From assembly GCA_963778185.1 (NCBI GenBank), contig CAVZTF010000004.1, positions 310,001 to 374,000 on the forward strand: 64,000 nt of DNA, read 5' to 3'. Below are positions 1 to 8,314 of the stretch, piece by piece. The first letter of the stretch is position 1. The number at the start of each line of letters is the position of its first letter. Position numbers and translations under genes: made by a program. The notes beneath the pieces were generated by a model. The model was not told where the DNA came from and made no database searches. It worked only from the letters and a program-made list of their open reading frames with translations. The DNA is from RPQJ01 sp963778185 (GTDB lineage Bacteria > Pseudomonadota > Gammaproteobacteria > Steroidobacterales > Steroidobacteraceae).

Positions 1-465
1 GCGCGTGACGGACTCCTCCGGCAAGCCCGCGAGCGCGGCCACGAGGCCGAGCAGCAGCATGTTCGCGCGCCCGTCCTCGATGGACCTCGCCATCTTCCTG
101 AGCGGCAGCTGGGCGAGCGCGGCACCGCTGCGCGTGAAGACCTCGTGCGGCGCTCCCTGGTCCGGGTCACCGACGATCAGGCTGTCAGGCCCGAGCGGGA
201 TCTCCGCGCCGAACCGGTGCACGTTTTCCCAGTCGACCGCGGCGAGGACGTGGAAGCGGTCCTCCATGCAGTCGACCGGGTGGCAGGCGATGCGGACCAT
301 GGCCGCTGCCTCGCCGCCGCGGATCTGCGGGCCGGAGGAACGAGTCATCAGCGCGTAGTAGCCTGCGTGCGCCGCGGCCTCGAGCAGCATGTTGCCCGCG
401 GTCATGACGCCGGCGCCACCGCTGCCGGTGAGAGCGATCGAAATGGACGTCAGGCGGCTGGTCAT
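1..465 (-). CDS. korA: 2-oxoacid:acceptor oxidoreductase subunit alpha, N-terminal part (window-truncated)
   Basis: The reverse strand opens with ATG at 465 and stays open to the window edge (155 codons). The visible part is the gamma-type domain found at the N terminus of KorA-type subunits of 2-oxoglutarate/2-oxoacid:ferredoxin oxidoreductases, which oxidatively decarboxylate 2-oxoacids with CoA and pass electrons to ferredoxin. Diagnostic stretches are GSGGAGVMTAG near residue 14 and TRSSGPQIRGGEAA near residue 41. The thiamine-binding partner subunit would lie outside the window. No good ribosome-binding site precedes the ATG, so the start is likely but not certain. Substrate cannot be assigned from this fragment. 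Confidence 0.8.
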   Translation of the reverse strand, partial: MTSRLTSISIALTGSGGAGVMTAGNMLLEAAAHAGYYALMTRSSGPQIRGGEAAAMVRIACHPVDCMEDRFHVLAAVDWENVHRFGAEIPLGPDSLIVGDPDQGAPHEVFTRSGAALAQLPLRKMARSIEDGRANMLLLGLVAALAGLPEESVTR

Positions 466-535
466 CGGCAGGACTCGGCGGGGCGAACGCGCGATCTTCA
501 GCGATATGAGGCCGCGAAGTCGAGCCCGGTCGACG

Positions 536-3364
536 CTAGACCCCGCACCGCTCGAGGGCGTTGCGCAACGCCTGGGGATCGACGGGTTTCTTGAGCACGG
601 CGGCGAGCCCGGCCGAGTCGCGCTCGGACTGGTCGAGCCCGTCGCTGTAGCCGGTGTACAGGAGGACCGGCAGGTCGGCGCGCACCGCATGCAGCGCTCG
701 TGCGAGCTGTACCCCGGTCATGCGGGGCATCGACTGGTCGGTGATCACCACGTCGAAGGCGCCGGGGTCGCGGATCACGGACTCGAGCGCCTCCTGCGGG
801 CGAGCGGTGCAGGTGGCGCGCAGGCCCCAGGTGTCGAGCAGCTCGCGCATGAACTCGCCGACCGATTCCTCGTCGTCCACGACCAGCACCGAGCCCTCGA
901 GCGAGCGCCGCGCGGTGCGCGGCCGCACGCTGCTCGCCGTCGGCCCGTCCGCGCCGTCCGCCCTGTCGGGCAACGCCGGGAAGATCACCCGGAAACGCGA
1001 GCCTTGGCCCGGCTCCGTGTCGACGACGACGTGGCCGCCGTGCTCGTGCACGATCCCGTGCACGATCGCGAGCCCCATGCCCGTGCCCTTGCCCGCCTCC
1101 TTCGTCGAATAGAACGGCTCGAAGATGCGCTCGACGATCTCGGGCGCCATGCCGTGGCCGGAGTCCTCGACGCAGAGCTCGACGAAACGGCCGGTGGCGC
1201 ACGTGCGGCAGCCCGCGCAGGTGGCGTCCTCGAGTTGCACCGGCCGCACGGCCACGCGCAGCCTGCCATTGCCGCCCGCGGCGTCACGGGCGTTGATGCA
1301 CAGGTTGAGCAGCACCTGCTCGAGTTGCAACGGGTCGAGCCGGGCGGTGGTGCCATCGCGTTCGATGTCCGTCTCGAGAACCATGGAGGAGGGCAACGCC
1401 GCGCGCACGGTCTGCAGTGATTCATGCACCAGCGGTCCGACGGCCACGGGACGGGCTTCGCCACGCTGCCCGCGGCTGAACATCAGCATCTGCTGGATGA
1501 GGTCGCGCGCCCGCTCGCAGGAGCGCCTCGCCTGGGCGAGATAGCCCTCGAGCCGGCCGTCGCCGAAGCGCTCCTGTCGTTCCGCGGCGAGGGTGACGTA
1601 TCCCATGATGCTGGTGAGCAGGTTGTTGAAGTCGTGTGCGATGCCGCCGGTGAGCTGGCCGATGGCCTCCATCTTCTGCGCCTGCCTGAGCTCGGCCTCG
1701 AGGCGCAGTCGCCGTGCCTCGGCCGCCTTCAGCTCGCTGATGTCGTGCAGGTAGCCGATGAAGATCCGGCCCTCGGCGCCCTCGGCCACGCCCGTCGCGA
1801 GCTCGACAGGGAACTCGCTGCCGTCGGCGCGCAGCGCGAACGTCTCGATGCGCCTGCCGAGGAACGGCCCGATGCCCGATTGCAGGTAGGCCTCGAGGTC
1901 ACGCGCGAAGGTCTCCCGCAGGCGCTCGGGAACCAGCCGTTCGGCCAGCGGGCGGCCGAGCACGTCGGCGCGCCGGAAGCCGAAGCACGCCTCGGCGGCC
2001 GGGTTGAACTCGATGATGCGGCCGTGGTGGTCCATGGCCACGATCGAGTCGAGGGCGGCCGCGATCGTTGCGCGCAGCCTGTCCTCGCTGCGGCGCAACT
2101 CCTGCTCGCGCAGCTTGCGTTCCGTAACCTCGCGGGTGAACGCGAGCACGCGCGGCCGCCCGGCAATGCGCGCGCTCCTGAGAACGACCTCGTCCCAGTG
2201 CAGGCTGCCGTCCTTGTTGCGCCGATGCCATTCGAAGCGCGCCACGCCTTCGCGCTTTGCCTGCGCGATCCGGTGCTGGGCGGCTTCCCCGGTGTAGGGC
2301 GGCTCGCCCGAGCTGATGTCCGACAATCGTACCTTGAGCAGCTCGCCGTGGGTGTAGCCGAAGCTCGCGCAGGCGCACGGATTGGCGTCCACGATCGCGC
2401 CCGTGTCCCAGTCGTGGACGAAGATCGCATCCTCGCTGGACTCGAAGATCGTGCGGTAGCTCGCCTCGGACGCCCTGAGCGCCTCGGAGGCGCGCGCCCG
2501 GTCGAGCTCGGCCGACGCCCGCACCGCGAAGATGCGCAGCACCGACTCGACGAAGGCGGCCCCCTCGAGCGGCTTGCGCGCGACGACGGCGATGAGCCCG
2601 CGCGGTCGCCCCTTCGCGTCGTTGAGCGGGTAACCCGCATAGCTCTCGAGGCCGAGCTTGCGGAAGTCGAGGTCGACCGGGAACAGTTCGCCGAGCCGCG
2701 CGGGGTAGAAGCGGAACTCCTGGCCGACGACCCGCTCGCACGGCGTGCCGGGCATCGGGTAGGCGAAGTTCTCCACGATCCGCCCGTCGAGGTGAAAGGC
2801 GCACATGTGCAGCCGGCAGGGATCGGCGGGGTCGTAGGTCGCGATGAACGCGCCGTCCACGCCGAGGGTGGTCGCCAGGAAACGCACCAGCTCGCGATAG
2901 AGCGCTTCGTCCTCGGCGGTGGAGACGGCGAGCGCCGCGCTCGAGAGGGCGTCCTCCAGGTGCTTGCGCGCGGTGATGTCGGTCGCGATGCCGCACACCG
3001 CGTAGACGGCGCCCTCGGCGTCGAACAGCGGGAACTTCGCCGAGAGGTAGGTGCGCGGGCCGGCGCCGAAGTCGCCCGTCTCCTCGAATTCGATCGCGCG
3101 CTTCTCCTGCAGCACGCGCAGGTCGTTGTAACGGAAGCGAGTGGCGGTCTCCGGCGGGAAGACGTCGCCGTCGGCGCGGCCGATGATCTCGGCCGCCGGC
3201 CGTGCGGCGATGCGCTCGAACTCGCGATTGACGAACAGGTAGCGACCGGCGCAGTCCTTGGCGAACATGAGCGCCGAGCTGTTGTCGAGCACCTGCTGCA
3301 GGCGCGCCTCGCTTTCGTGCAGCGCGCGCTCGACTTCGTGCAGCGAAGTGACCTGCGTGTCCAC
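536..3364 (-). CDS. Hybrid sensor histidine kinase (PAS-GAF-PAS-PAS-HisKA-HATPase-REC)
   Basis: A 942-residue hybrid kinase without transmembrane segments, so a cytoplasmic sensor is expected. Approximate order: PAS 15-135, GAF 140-290, PAS 295-420, PAS 425-545, HisKA with GGIAHDFNN around residue 573, HATPase about 670-790, and a C-terminal receiver from about 825 whose phospho-acceptor sits in VVITDQSMP. It lies 73 bp downstream of an OmpR-type regulator on the same strand, and its own upstream region repeats a motif found before that regulator (3405-3422 and 4223-4239). The two probably form one signalling unit, though the kinase's own receiver suggests a phosphorelay. The stimulus is unknown. 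Confidence 0.9.
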   Translation of the reverse strand: MDTQVTSLHEVERALHESEARLQQVLDNSSALMFAKDCAGRYLFVNREFERIAARPAAEIIGRADGDVFPPETATRFRYNDLRVLQEKRAIEFEETGDFGAGPRTYLSAKFPLFDAEGAVYAVCGIATDITARKHLEDALSSAALAVSTAEDEALYRELVRFLATTLGVDGAFIATYDPADPCRLHMCAFHLDGRIVENFAYPMPGTPCERVVGQEFRFYPARLGELFPVDLDFRKLGLESYAGYPLNDAKGRPRGLIAVVARKPLEGAAFVESVLRIFAVRASAELDRARASEALRASEASYRTIFESSEDAIFVHDWDTGAIVDANPCACASFGYTHGELLKVRLSDISSGEPPYTGEAAQHRIAQAKREGVARFEWHRRNKDGSLHWDEVVLRSARIAGRPRVLAFTREVTERKLREQELRRSEDRLRATIAAALDSIVAMDHHGRIIEFNPAAEACFGFRRADVLGRPLAERLVPERLRETFARDLEAYLQSGIGPFLGRRIETFALRADGSEFPVELATGVAEGAEGRIFIGYLHDISELKAAEARRLRLEAELRQAQKMEAIGQLTGGIAHDFNNLLTSIMGYVTLAAERQERFGDGRLEGYLAQARRSCERARDLIQQMLMFSRGQRGEARPVAVGPLVHESLQTVRAALPSSMVLETDIERDGTTARLDPLQLEQVLLNLCINARDAAGGNGRLRVAVRPVQLEDATCAGCRTCATGRFVELCVEDSGHGMAPEIVERIFEPFYSTKEAGKGTGMGLAIVHGIVHEHGGHVVVDTEPGQGSRFRVIFPALPDRADGADGPTASSVRPRTARRSLEGSVLVVDDEESVGEFMRELLDTWGLRATCTARPQEALESVIRDPGAFDVVITDQSMPRMTGVQLARALHAVRADLPVLLYTGYSDGLDQSERDSAGLAAVLKKPVDPQALRNALERCGV

Positions 3365-3404
3365 GAACCGAGTATAGGCACGCGGCGCGGCGCGGCGCGC
3401 AACT

Positions 3405-3422
3405 GTTACAACGCGGAAACAA
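3405..3422. promoter_or_regulatory. Putative response-regulator box, copy 1
   Basis: The sequence GTTACAACGCGGAAACAA lies 41 bp upstream of the kinase start. GTTACA and GAAACA form two half-sites 11 bp apart, a spacing typical of OmpR-family regulators. A nearly identical copy sits upstream of the regulator gene at 4223-4239. That RR protein binds here is an inference. Confidence 0.5.
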
Positions 3423-3437
3423 TCGCGGCCGGCGGCC

Positions 3438-4157
3438 CTAGCCGGCGGCAGGCACGTACATGTAGCCGACGCCGCGCACGGTGCGAATCACCTGTTGATT
3501 CTCGCCGTAACCCTCGATCTTGCGGCGCAGGCGCGCGATGCGGATGTCGATCGAGCGGTCGAACGGTTCCCACTCGCGGTTCCTGGTGAGCGTGAGTATG
3601 CGGTCGCGCGACAGGGCCTTGCCGGGGTGCTCGACGAAGATCTTGAGCAGGTCGAACTCCATGCCGGTGATCGCGATCTCGCTGCCGTCGGCGGCGAAGA
3701 GCTGGTGCGCGGCGAGGTCGAGCTGGCAGCGGCCGAAGGGTACGCGCTCGGGCGACGCCGGGACGGGCATGTCCCCGGCCGGGCGTGCCTGGCTGCGGCG
3801 CATGACGCTCTTCAGGCGCGCGAGCAGCTCGCGCGGGTCGAAGGGCTTCGGCACGTAGTCGTCGGCGCCGACCTCGAGGCCGACGACCCGGTCGATGACC
3901 TCGCCCGCGGCGGTGACCATGATGATGCCGACGTCGTAGCGCTCCCGCAGGAAGCGCGCGAGCGAGAGGCCGTCCTCGCGCGGCAGTCGCAGGTCGAGCA
4001 GCACCACGTCGGGCAGTTCCTGCTCGATCGCGGCGCGCATGGCGGCGCCGTCCTCGGCCTGCGCGGTCCGGAAGCCGTGCGAACCGAGGTACTCCGCCAG
4101 CATCTGGCGGATGGAGCGGTCGTCGTCGACGATCAGTACCGAGCCGGCGTGCGCCAT
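3438..4157 (-). CDS. OmpR-family response regulator
   Basis: A 239-residue DNA-binding response regulator. The receiver domain (residues 5-120) has the acidic pair at D11-D12, the phospho-acceptor D55 in VVLLDLRLP and the conserved lysine in YVPKPFDP. A winged-helix domain follows from about 135 and ends in the usual VRGVGYMY. It is transcribed with the hybrid kinase downstream and is divergent from the diiron protein gene at 4349. The shared 191-bp region between them carries a box (4223-4239) also found before the kinase, so autoregulation and control of the diiron gene are plausible. Confidence 0.92.
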   Translation of the reverse strand: MAHAGSVLIVDDDRSIRQMLAEYLGSHGFRTAQAEDGAAMRAAIEQELPDVVLLDLRLPREDGLSLARFLRERYDVGIIMVTAAGEVIDRVVGLEVGADDYVPKPFDPRELLARLKSVMRRSQARPAGDMPVPASPERVPFGRCQLDLAAHQLFAADGSEIAITGMEFDLLKIFVEHPGKALSRDRILTLTRNREWEPFDRSIDIRIARLRRKIEGYGENQQVIRTVRGVGYMYVPAAG

Positions 4158-4222
4158 CCCAGCCCCCCTGCATGCAGATTCCGGCGCGGCGAGTATAACC
4201 GCCCCGCCGCCGCCGGCGCGCC

Positions 4223-4239
4223 GTTACAAACGGAAACAA
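4223..4239. promoter_or_regulatory. Putative response-regulator box, copy 2
   Basis: GTTACAAACGGAAACAA lies in the divergent promoter between the OmpR-type regulator and the diiron protein. It matches the copy at 3405-3422 except for one base of spacing and resembles RstA-type sites. It lies 66 bp before the regulator start and 110 bp before the diiron gene start. Confidence 0.5.
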
Positions 4240-4348
4240 GAAATTACCCGCGCGACATCGAGCCGATACCGACTTCCGCGAGGATGGCGTCCAACGCGAG
4301 CGGAACCATCCGTCGCAGTGCGGAACAACCATCACTCGGGAGACCGAC

Positions 4349-5314
4349 ATGCCAAACGCAGCCCTCAAGTACGATGCCCACGATCCCCGCGAGGTTCCCG
4401 GGACCGCCCGCTATGCCCGCATCATCAAGGCCTCGAAGCGCGCACGCTGGGACATCGACGCGGACGTCATCCGCGGCCGCAGGTTCGACTTCACCCAGAA
4501 GTTCCTCCCCGACGGGCTGGCGAGGACGGACGGCTTCGCGTTCCTCGGCGAGGACGAGCAGCGCCTGATGAGCCAGGTACAGGGACGCACCTACGCATGT
4601 ATCTTCGGCCTCGTCGAGCGATTCATCAGCGTCAAGATCCTCGAGCTGTCGGGCCGGCACTGGCTCGGCGACCAGGTGGCGCTCGAGGCGCTGGTGCGCT
4701 TCAGCGACGAGGAGCTCAAGCACCAGGAACTGTTCCGTCGCGTCGAGTCGATGATCGCGGCCGGCATGCCGGACGGGTACGTCCAGGTGGCGGATGCGAA
4801 CGAGGTGGCGCGCGCCGTGCTCGCAAGCAGCACGTGGGCGGTGCTCGCGCTCACCTGCCACATCGAGCTGTTCACGCAGGCGCACTACCAGCAGAGCATC
4901 GAGCCCGAGGCCGAGCTGTCGCCGCTGTGGAAGGACGTCTTCAAGTATCACTGGATGGAGGAAGCGCAGCACGCGATGCTCGACGAGCTCGAGTGGGCGC
5001 GTGAGCACCGCGAGCTCACGCCGGCGCAGGTCGACCGGGCGGTCGACGACCTGATCGCGCTGGTGGGCGCCGTGGACGGCATCCTGCAGGCGCAGTCGGC
5101 GGCCGACGCGGCGTACTTCACCGGCATCTGCAAGCGTGAGTTCACACCGCAGGAACATGAGGCGATCCGTGCCGGCCTGCTCCGCGCCTACCGCTGGCAG
5201 TACATCATCTCGGGCGTGCAGCACCCGCACTTCGCGCGCCTGCTCACCAGCATGACCACCGAGTCGCAGATGTCGCGCATCCAGGCGGCGCTGGCACCGG
5301 TATTCCAGGGTTGA
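4349..5314 (+). CDS. Ferritin-like carboxylate-bridged diiron protein
   Basis: A 321-residue soluble, mostly helical protein. It shows a four-helix diiron ligand pattern: a glutamate in FGLVERFISV, EXXH in DEELKHQELF, a glutamate in CHIELF and EXXH in MEEAQHAMLDE. Such sites occur in ferritin-like oxidases, oxygenases and hydroxylases, so an O2-dependent redox role is likely, but no substrate can be named. The start is supported by GGGAG 8-12 bases upstream. It is divergent from a response regulator and is followed after 16 bp by a tiny membrane peptide gene with a strong ribosome-binding site, which may be co-expressed. Confidence 0.75.
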   Translation: MPNAALKYDAHDPREVPGTARYARIIKASKRARWDIDADVIRGRRFDFTQKFLPDGLARTDGFAFLGEDEQRLMSQVQGRTYACIFGLVERFISVKILELSGRHWLGDQVALEALVRFSDEELKHQELFRRVESMIAAGMPDGYVQVADANEVARAVLASSTWAVLALTCHIELFTQAHYQQSIEPEAELSPLWKDVFKYHWMEEAQHAMLDELEWAREHRELTPAQVDRAVDDLIALVGAVDGILQAQSAADAAYFTGICKREFTPQEHEAIRAGLLRAYRWQYIISGVQHPHFARLLTSMTTESQMSRIQAALAPVFQG

Positions 5315-5330
5315 TCGGCACCAGGAGGGA

Positions 5331-5459
5331 ATGAAAATGGAATCGTCCAAGTCAAGCAAACGCTATGAAGTCGCAATCTTCGCGTCGCTCGCCGTGGTCG
5401 TCGTCATGGCGATGGGTGCGTTGCTAAACGCGGCGTTCAACGCGCAGGTCATCTTGTAG
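5331..5459 (+). CDS. Small single-pass membrane peptide, 42 aa
   Basis: The ORF starts at ATG 5331 directly behind AGGAGGG, an excellent ribosome-binding site. It encodes 42 residues: a charged, Ser/Lys-rich N terminus (MKMESSKSSKRYE), then a hydrophobic stretch at about 14-34 (VAIFASLAVVVVMAMGALL), then a short tail. It follows the diiron gene by 16 bp on the same strand and its last 11 bases overlap the tail of the convergent membrane gene. The family is not recognised. Two peptides of similar layout occur at 54557 and 54926. The start signal and composition argue for a real gene. Confidence 0.6.
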   Translation: MKMESSKSSKRYEVAIFASLAVVVVMAMGALLNAAFNAQVIL

Positions 5460-6144
5460 CAGTGAAGAGAAGGTGCCGGGTCTGACGACCAGCGCGTTCG
5501 ACGCGGCACCTCTTCTCCGCCCAGTATCCCCAGGCGACGAGCAGCCACTGCGCGTGCGCGACCCACGCGAGCGCGGGAACACTCGGCGGCGGCGCGCCGA
5601 ACAGGTTCGCCGCGTAGACGATCAGCAGGAACGCGACCAGGGTCCATAGGGGCCATTGTCCACGGCCGTCGCGGCGCCGGGTGGCGCGCAGGTATAGCCA
5701 CAATCCGGCCGCGAACAGCACCAGTTCGACGGCCATGGTCGCGGGCAGCGAATACCACAACCCCAGGCCGACACGAGCCCCGCCACCCGGGAGGATCGGC
5801 AGGTCGGGCCCATGGGACAGCGCATCCAGCAGCCAGTGGCTCACGACCAGGACGCCCGTAACCACGACGCCGCGCGGATAGCGCTGCAGCAATTGATAGA
5901 CGCCGCTGAAGGCAAGGGACCACCCGGACACTGCCAGCAGGCTGTGCGACCAGGGGTAGTGCTCGAAGTCGAGCGGGGTGGCCGCCGTGACCCCGGGAAC
6001 GATCCGTACCCGCTCCAGGCCGAGCAGCAGGAACGCGGGCCAAAGCAAGTCGATGAACACCGCGGCCAGGAACAGTGCGCCGAGCGACGTGCGCGGTGCG
6101 ACGACCTTGGCCGCGAGACCAGCCGCGTAGTGCCCGATGAACAC
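5449..6144 (-). CDS. Multi-pass membrane protein, DUF457/YdjM-like
   Basis: 231 residues beginning with GTG at 6144. It has about six hydrophobic segments and conserved His/Asp clusters in the membrane part: MFIGHYAAG at the N terminus, FIDLLWP around residue 30, HYPWSHSLL near 62, and HWLLDALSHGPD near 104. This pattern resembles the YdjM/LexA-binding inner-membrane 'hydrolase' family (DUF457-like), whose biochemical function is not established. It converges on the small peptide gene at 5331 with an 11-bp tail overlap. The region from 6145 to 6358 upstream holds nothing else recognisable. Confidence 0.65.
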   Translation of the reverse strand: MFIGHYAAGLAAKVVAPRTSLGALFLAAVFIDLLWPAFLLLGLERVRIVPGVTAATPLDFEHYPWSHSLLAVSGWSLAFSGVYQLLQRYPRGVVVTGVLVVSHWLLDALSHGPDLPILPGGGARVGLGLWYSLPATMAVELVLFAAGLWLYLRATRRRDGRGQWPLWTLVAFLLIVYAANLFGAPPPSVPALAWVAHAQWLLVAWGYWAEKRCRVERAGRQTRHLLFTATR

Positions 6145-6358
6145 GCCTCCCCCCGTCCCCGCAGCCGGTCCTGCTCCCGGCGACGCGAGGATACGACACC
6201 CCGGTTACGGCAGTGTGGCATCCTCGCGGCGGGCATGGCCATCGTCACCGGCGGGGATTCGTGGAAGCCCTGACGGTGCAACAGCGATGCCGGGTTTAAC
6301 CTGTTCGACGTATCGCCGGCTTGACACCACCTTTCAAGAGTCGAACGCGGACCCCCGG

Positions 6359-6925
6359 ATGAAATTCCTGATTCGTCGCAGCGCGCTCGCCCTGCTCCGA
6401 CTCTTCGGATGGCGTACCGCGTTCGTCTGGCCGCCCGAACCGCGCGGCCTCATCCTCGTCTACCCGCACACCTCGAACTGGGACTTCATCGTCGGCATGC
6501 TGTTCAAGATCGGCCACGGCCTGCCCGCCAACTGGCTCGGCAAGGACAGCATGTTTCCCTGGCCGTTCCGCGGACTGCTCGAGCGCCTCGGCGGTGTGCC
6601 GGTGAACCGCCGCGAGCGGACGGGGTTCATCGACAGGCTGGTCGTGGAGTTCCGCAAGCGCGACTGGATGTGGCTCGCGGTCGCGCCCGAAGGCACGCGC
6701 GGCCATACGGACCACCTGAAGTCGGGCTTCTACCAGGTTGCGCGCGCGGCCGACATCCCGGTGGGCCTCGGCTACATCGACTACGGCACGCGCACCGTGG
6801 GCATCGATACCTACATGCGGTTCACGGGCGACCGCGAGCAGGATCTCGAGAGCCTGCGGGCGTTCTACGCGACGAAACGGGCCCTGCATCCGGAGAACGC
6901 CGGGGAATTCCGGTTCCGCGCATGA
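6359..6925 (+). CDS. PlsC-like acyltransferase
   Basis: 188 residues from ATG 6359. The reading frame extends further upstream, but this start gives the usual N terminus MKFLIRRSALALLRLFG. The acyltransferase signature is complete: HTSNWD (an HX4D box) near residue 37 and APEGTRG near 109, as in 1-acylglycerol-3-phosphate acyltransferases. It should transfer an acyl chain from acyl-ACP or acyl-CoA at the inner membrane. It is shorter than housekeeping PlsC and belongs to the small 'lysophospholipid acyltransferase-like' group. It overlaps the next gene by 4 bases (ATGA), so the two are translationally coupled. Confidence 0.82.
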   Translation: MKFLIRRSALALLRLFGWRTAFVWPPEPRGLILVYPHTSNWDFIVGMLFKIGHGLPANWLGKDSMFPWPFRGLLERLGGVPVNRRERTGFIDRLVVEFRKRDWMWLAVAPEGTRGHTDHLKSGFYQVARAADIPVGLGYIDYGTRTVGIDTYMRFTGDREQDLESLRAFYATKRALHPENAGEFRFRA

Positions 6926-8217
6926 GCCACCCCGAACTGCAGGCGGCGCCTGACGCAATCGAGGCGCTGAACGCCGGGTGCTTCTGCATCAGCGTCGATA
7001 CTTCCGCCCTGCGCAGCCAGCTCGAGGCCGACGTCGCAACGCGCGGGCTCTATGACTCGCTTGCGCAGTCGCATGCCTACCTGTTCGCGAAATCGCCGAT
7101 CTTCGTCTCGCGCGAAAACGTCGCTGCCATGGAGGCGCTGGTCGAGGCCGCCGAGTCCGTCATCGCGCTGCCGCAGTACCGCGAGGCGGTGCTGGCGTGG
7201 GCGCCGCCGGTCGCACGCTTCGACCCGGGGACCCGCGGCGTGCTCATGGGCTACGACTTCCACGTCACGCCCCGGGGACCGCGGCTCATCGAGATCAACA
7301 CCAATGCCGGCGGGGCGTTCCTGAACGCGGCGCTGGCCAGAGCGCAGCAGGCCTGCTGCGAGCCGGTGCTGTCCGTCCTGCGCCAGCCGGTCGAAGCCGC
7401 TGCGCTGGAGGAGTCGCTGTTCGGGATGTTCGACGCGGAATGGCGCTGCGTGCGAGGCGCGCTGCCGCTGCGGCGTGTCGCGATCGTGGACGAGCGGCCG
7501 GAGCAGCAGTACCTGTACCCCGAGTTTCTGCTGGCCGCGCAGATGTTCCGGCGCCACGGCGTGGATGCGGTAATCTGCGACCCGTCGGTGCTCGAGTTTC
7601 GCGACGGCGTGCTGCGGGACGCCGCCGGCCGCGTCGACCTCGTCTACAACCGTCTCACCGATTTTGCGCTCGAGTTGCCGGCGCACGCGCAGCTGCGCTC
7701 CGCGTACCTGGCGGACGCGGCCGTCGTCACGCCGCACCCACGGGCGCATGCGCTGCATTCGGACAAGCGCAACCTGGCGGCGCTGAGCGATGGCGGGAGG
7801 CTCGCGGAGTGGGGCGTCGATCCGGCGCGGATCGGCGTGCTGCAACGCACGGTGCCCCAGACCCGGATCGTCGATCCCGCGCACGCCGAGGCACTGTGGG
7901 CCGCGCGCAAGGCACTCTTCTTCAAGCCGGTCGCAGGCTACGGCGGCAAGGCGGCCTACCGGGGCGACAAGGTGACGCGCAGGGTGTGGGCCGAGATCCT
8001 TGCGGGGGCGTATGTCGCACAGGAACTCGTGCCGCCCAGCGAGCGCAGCGTGCACGTGGACGGCAAGCCGGTGCGGCTCAAGCTCGACGTGCGCTGCTAT
8101 TCCTATGGCGGTCGGGTGCTGATGCTGGCCGCGCGCCTGTACCAGGGCCAGACAACCAATTTCCGCACGCCGGGCGGCGGGTTCGCGACGGTGTTCTGCC
8201 CGCCGGCCGTGCCCTGA
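6922..8217 (+). CDS. ATP-grasp-like enzyme of unknown substrate
   Basis: 431 residues, coupled to the acyltransferase by ATGA. Features include LIEINTNAGGAFLN near residue 115, HSDKRNLAALSD near 275, and the glycine-rich KPVAGYGGKAAYRGDK near 335, which fit an ATP-grasp nucleotide-binding fold with Mg/ATP-binding acidic and Asn residues. ATP-grasp enzymes join a carboxylate to an amine or thiol via acyl phosphate. No signal peptide is seen, so it is cytoplasmic. The partners (acyltransferase upstream, acyl-ACP-reductase-like enzyme downstream) suggest lipid or peptide-conjugate chemistry, but this is inference. A function cannot be assigned. Confidence 0.65.
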   Translation: MSHPELQAAPDAIEALNAGCFCISVDTSALRSQLEADVATRGLYDSLAQSHAYLFAKSPIFVSRENVAAMEALVEAAESVIALPQYREAVLAWAPPVARFDPGTRGVLMGYDFHVTPRGPRLIEINTNAGGAFLNAALARAQQACCEPVLSVLRQPVEAAALEESLFGMFDAEWRCVRGALPLRRVAIVDERPEQQYLYPEFLLAAQMFRRHGVDAVICDPSVLEFRDGVLRDAAGRVDLVYNRLTDFALELPAHAQLRSAYLADAAVVTPHPRAHALHSDKRNLAALSDGGRLAEWGVDPARIGVLQRTVPQTRIVDPAHAEALWAARKALFFKPVAGYGGKAAYRGDKVTRRVWAEILAGAYVAQELVPPSERSVHVDGKPVRLKLDVRCYSYGGRVLMLAARLYQGQTTNFRTPGGGFATVFCPPAVP

Positions 8218-8314
8218 CCTGGCGGCGGGCGCACGCGGCTGCGCCATTTACGCATTCCAGCGCCGCCAGCCTGCCGCAACAATGGGCATCGGTTTCCAGC
8301 GGGGAGAGTCTGCC

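Noticed and set aside
1424..3589. Long plus-strand open frame opposite the hybrid kinase
   Set aside because: Extended antisense frames are common at this GC content. The translation has no recognisable domain, while the reverse strand encodes a clear multi-domain kinase.
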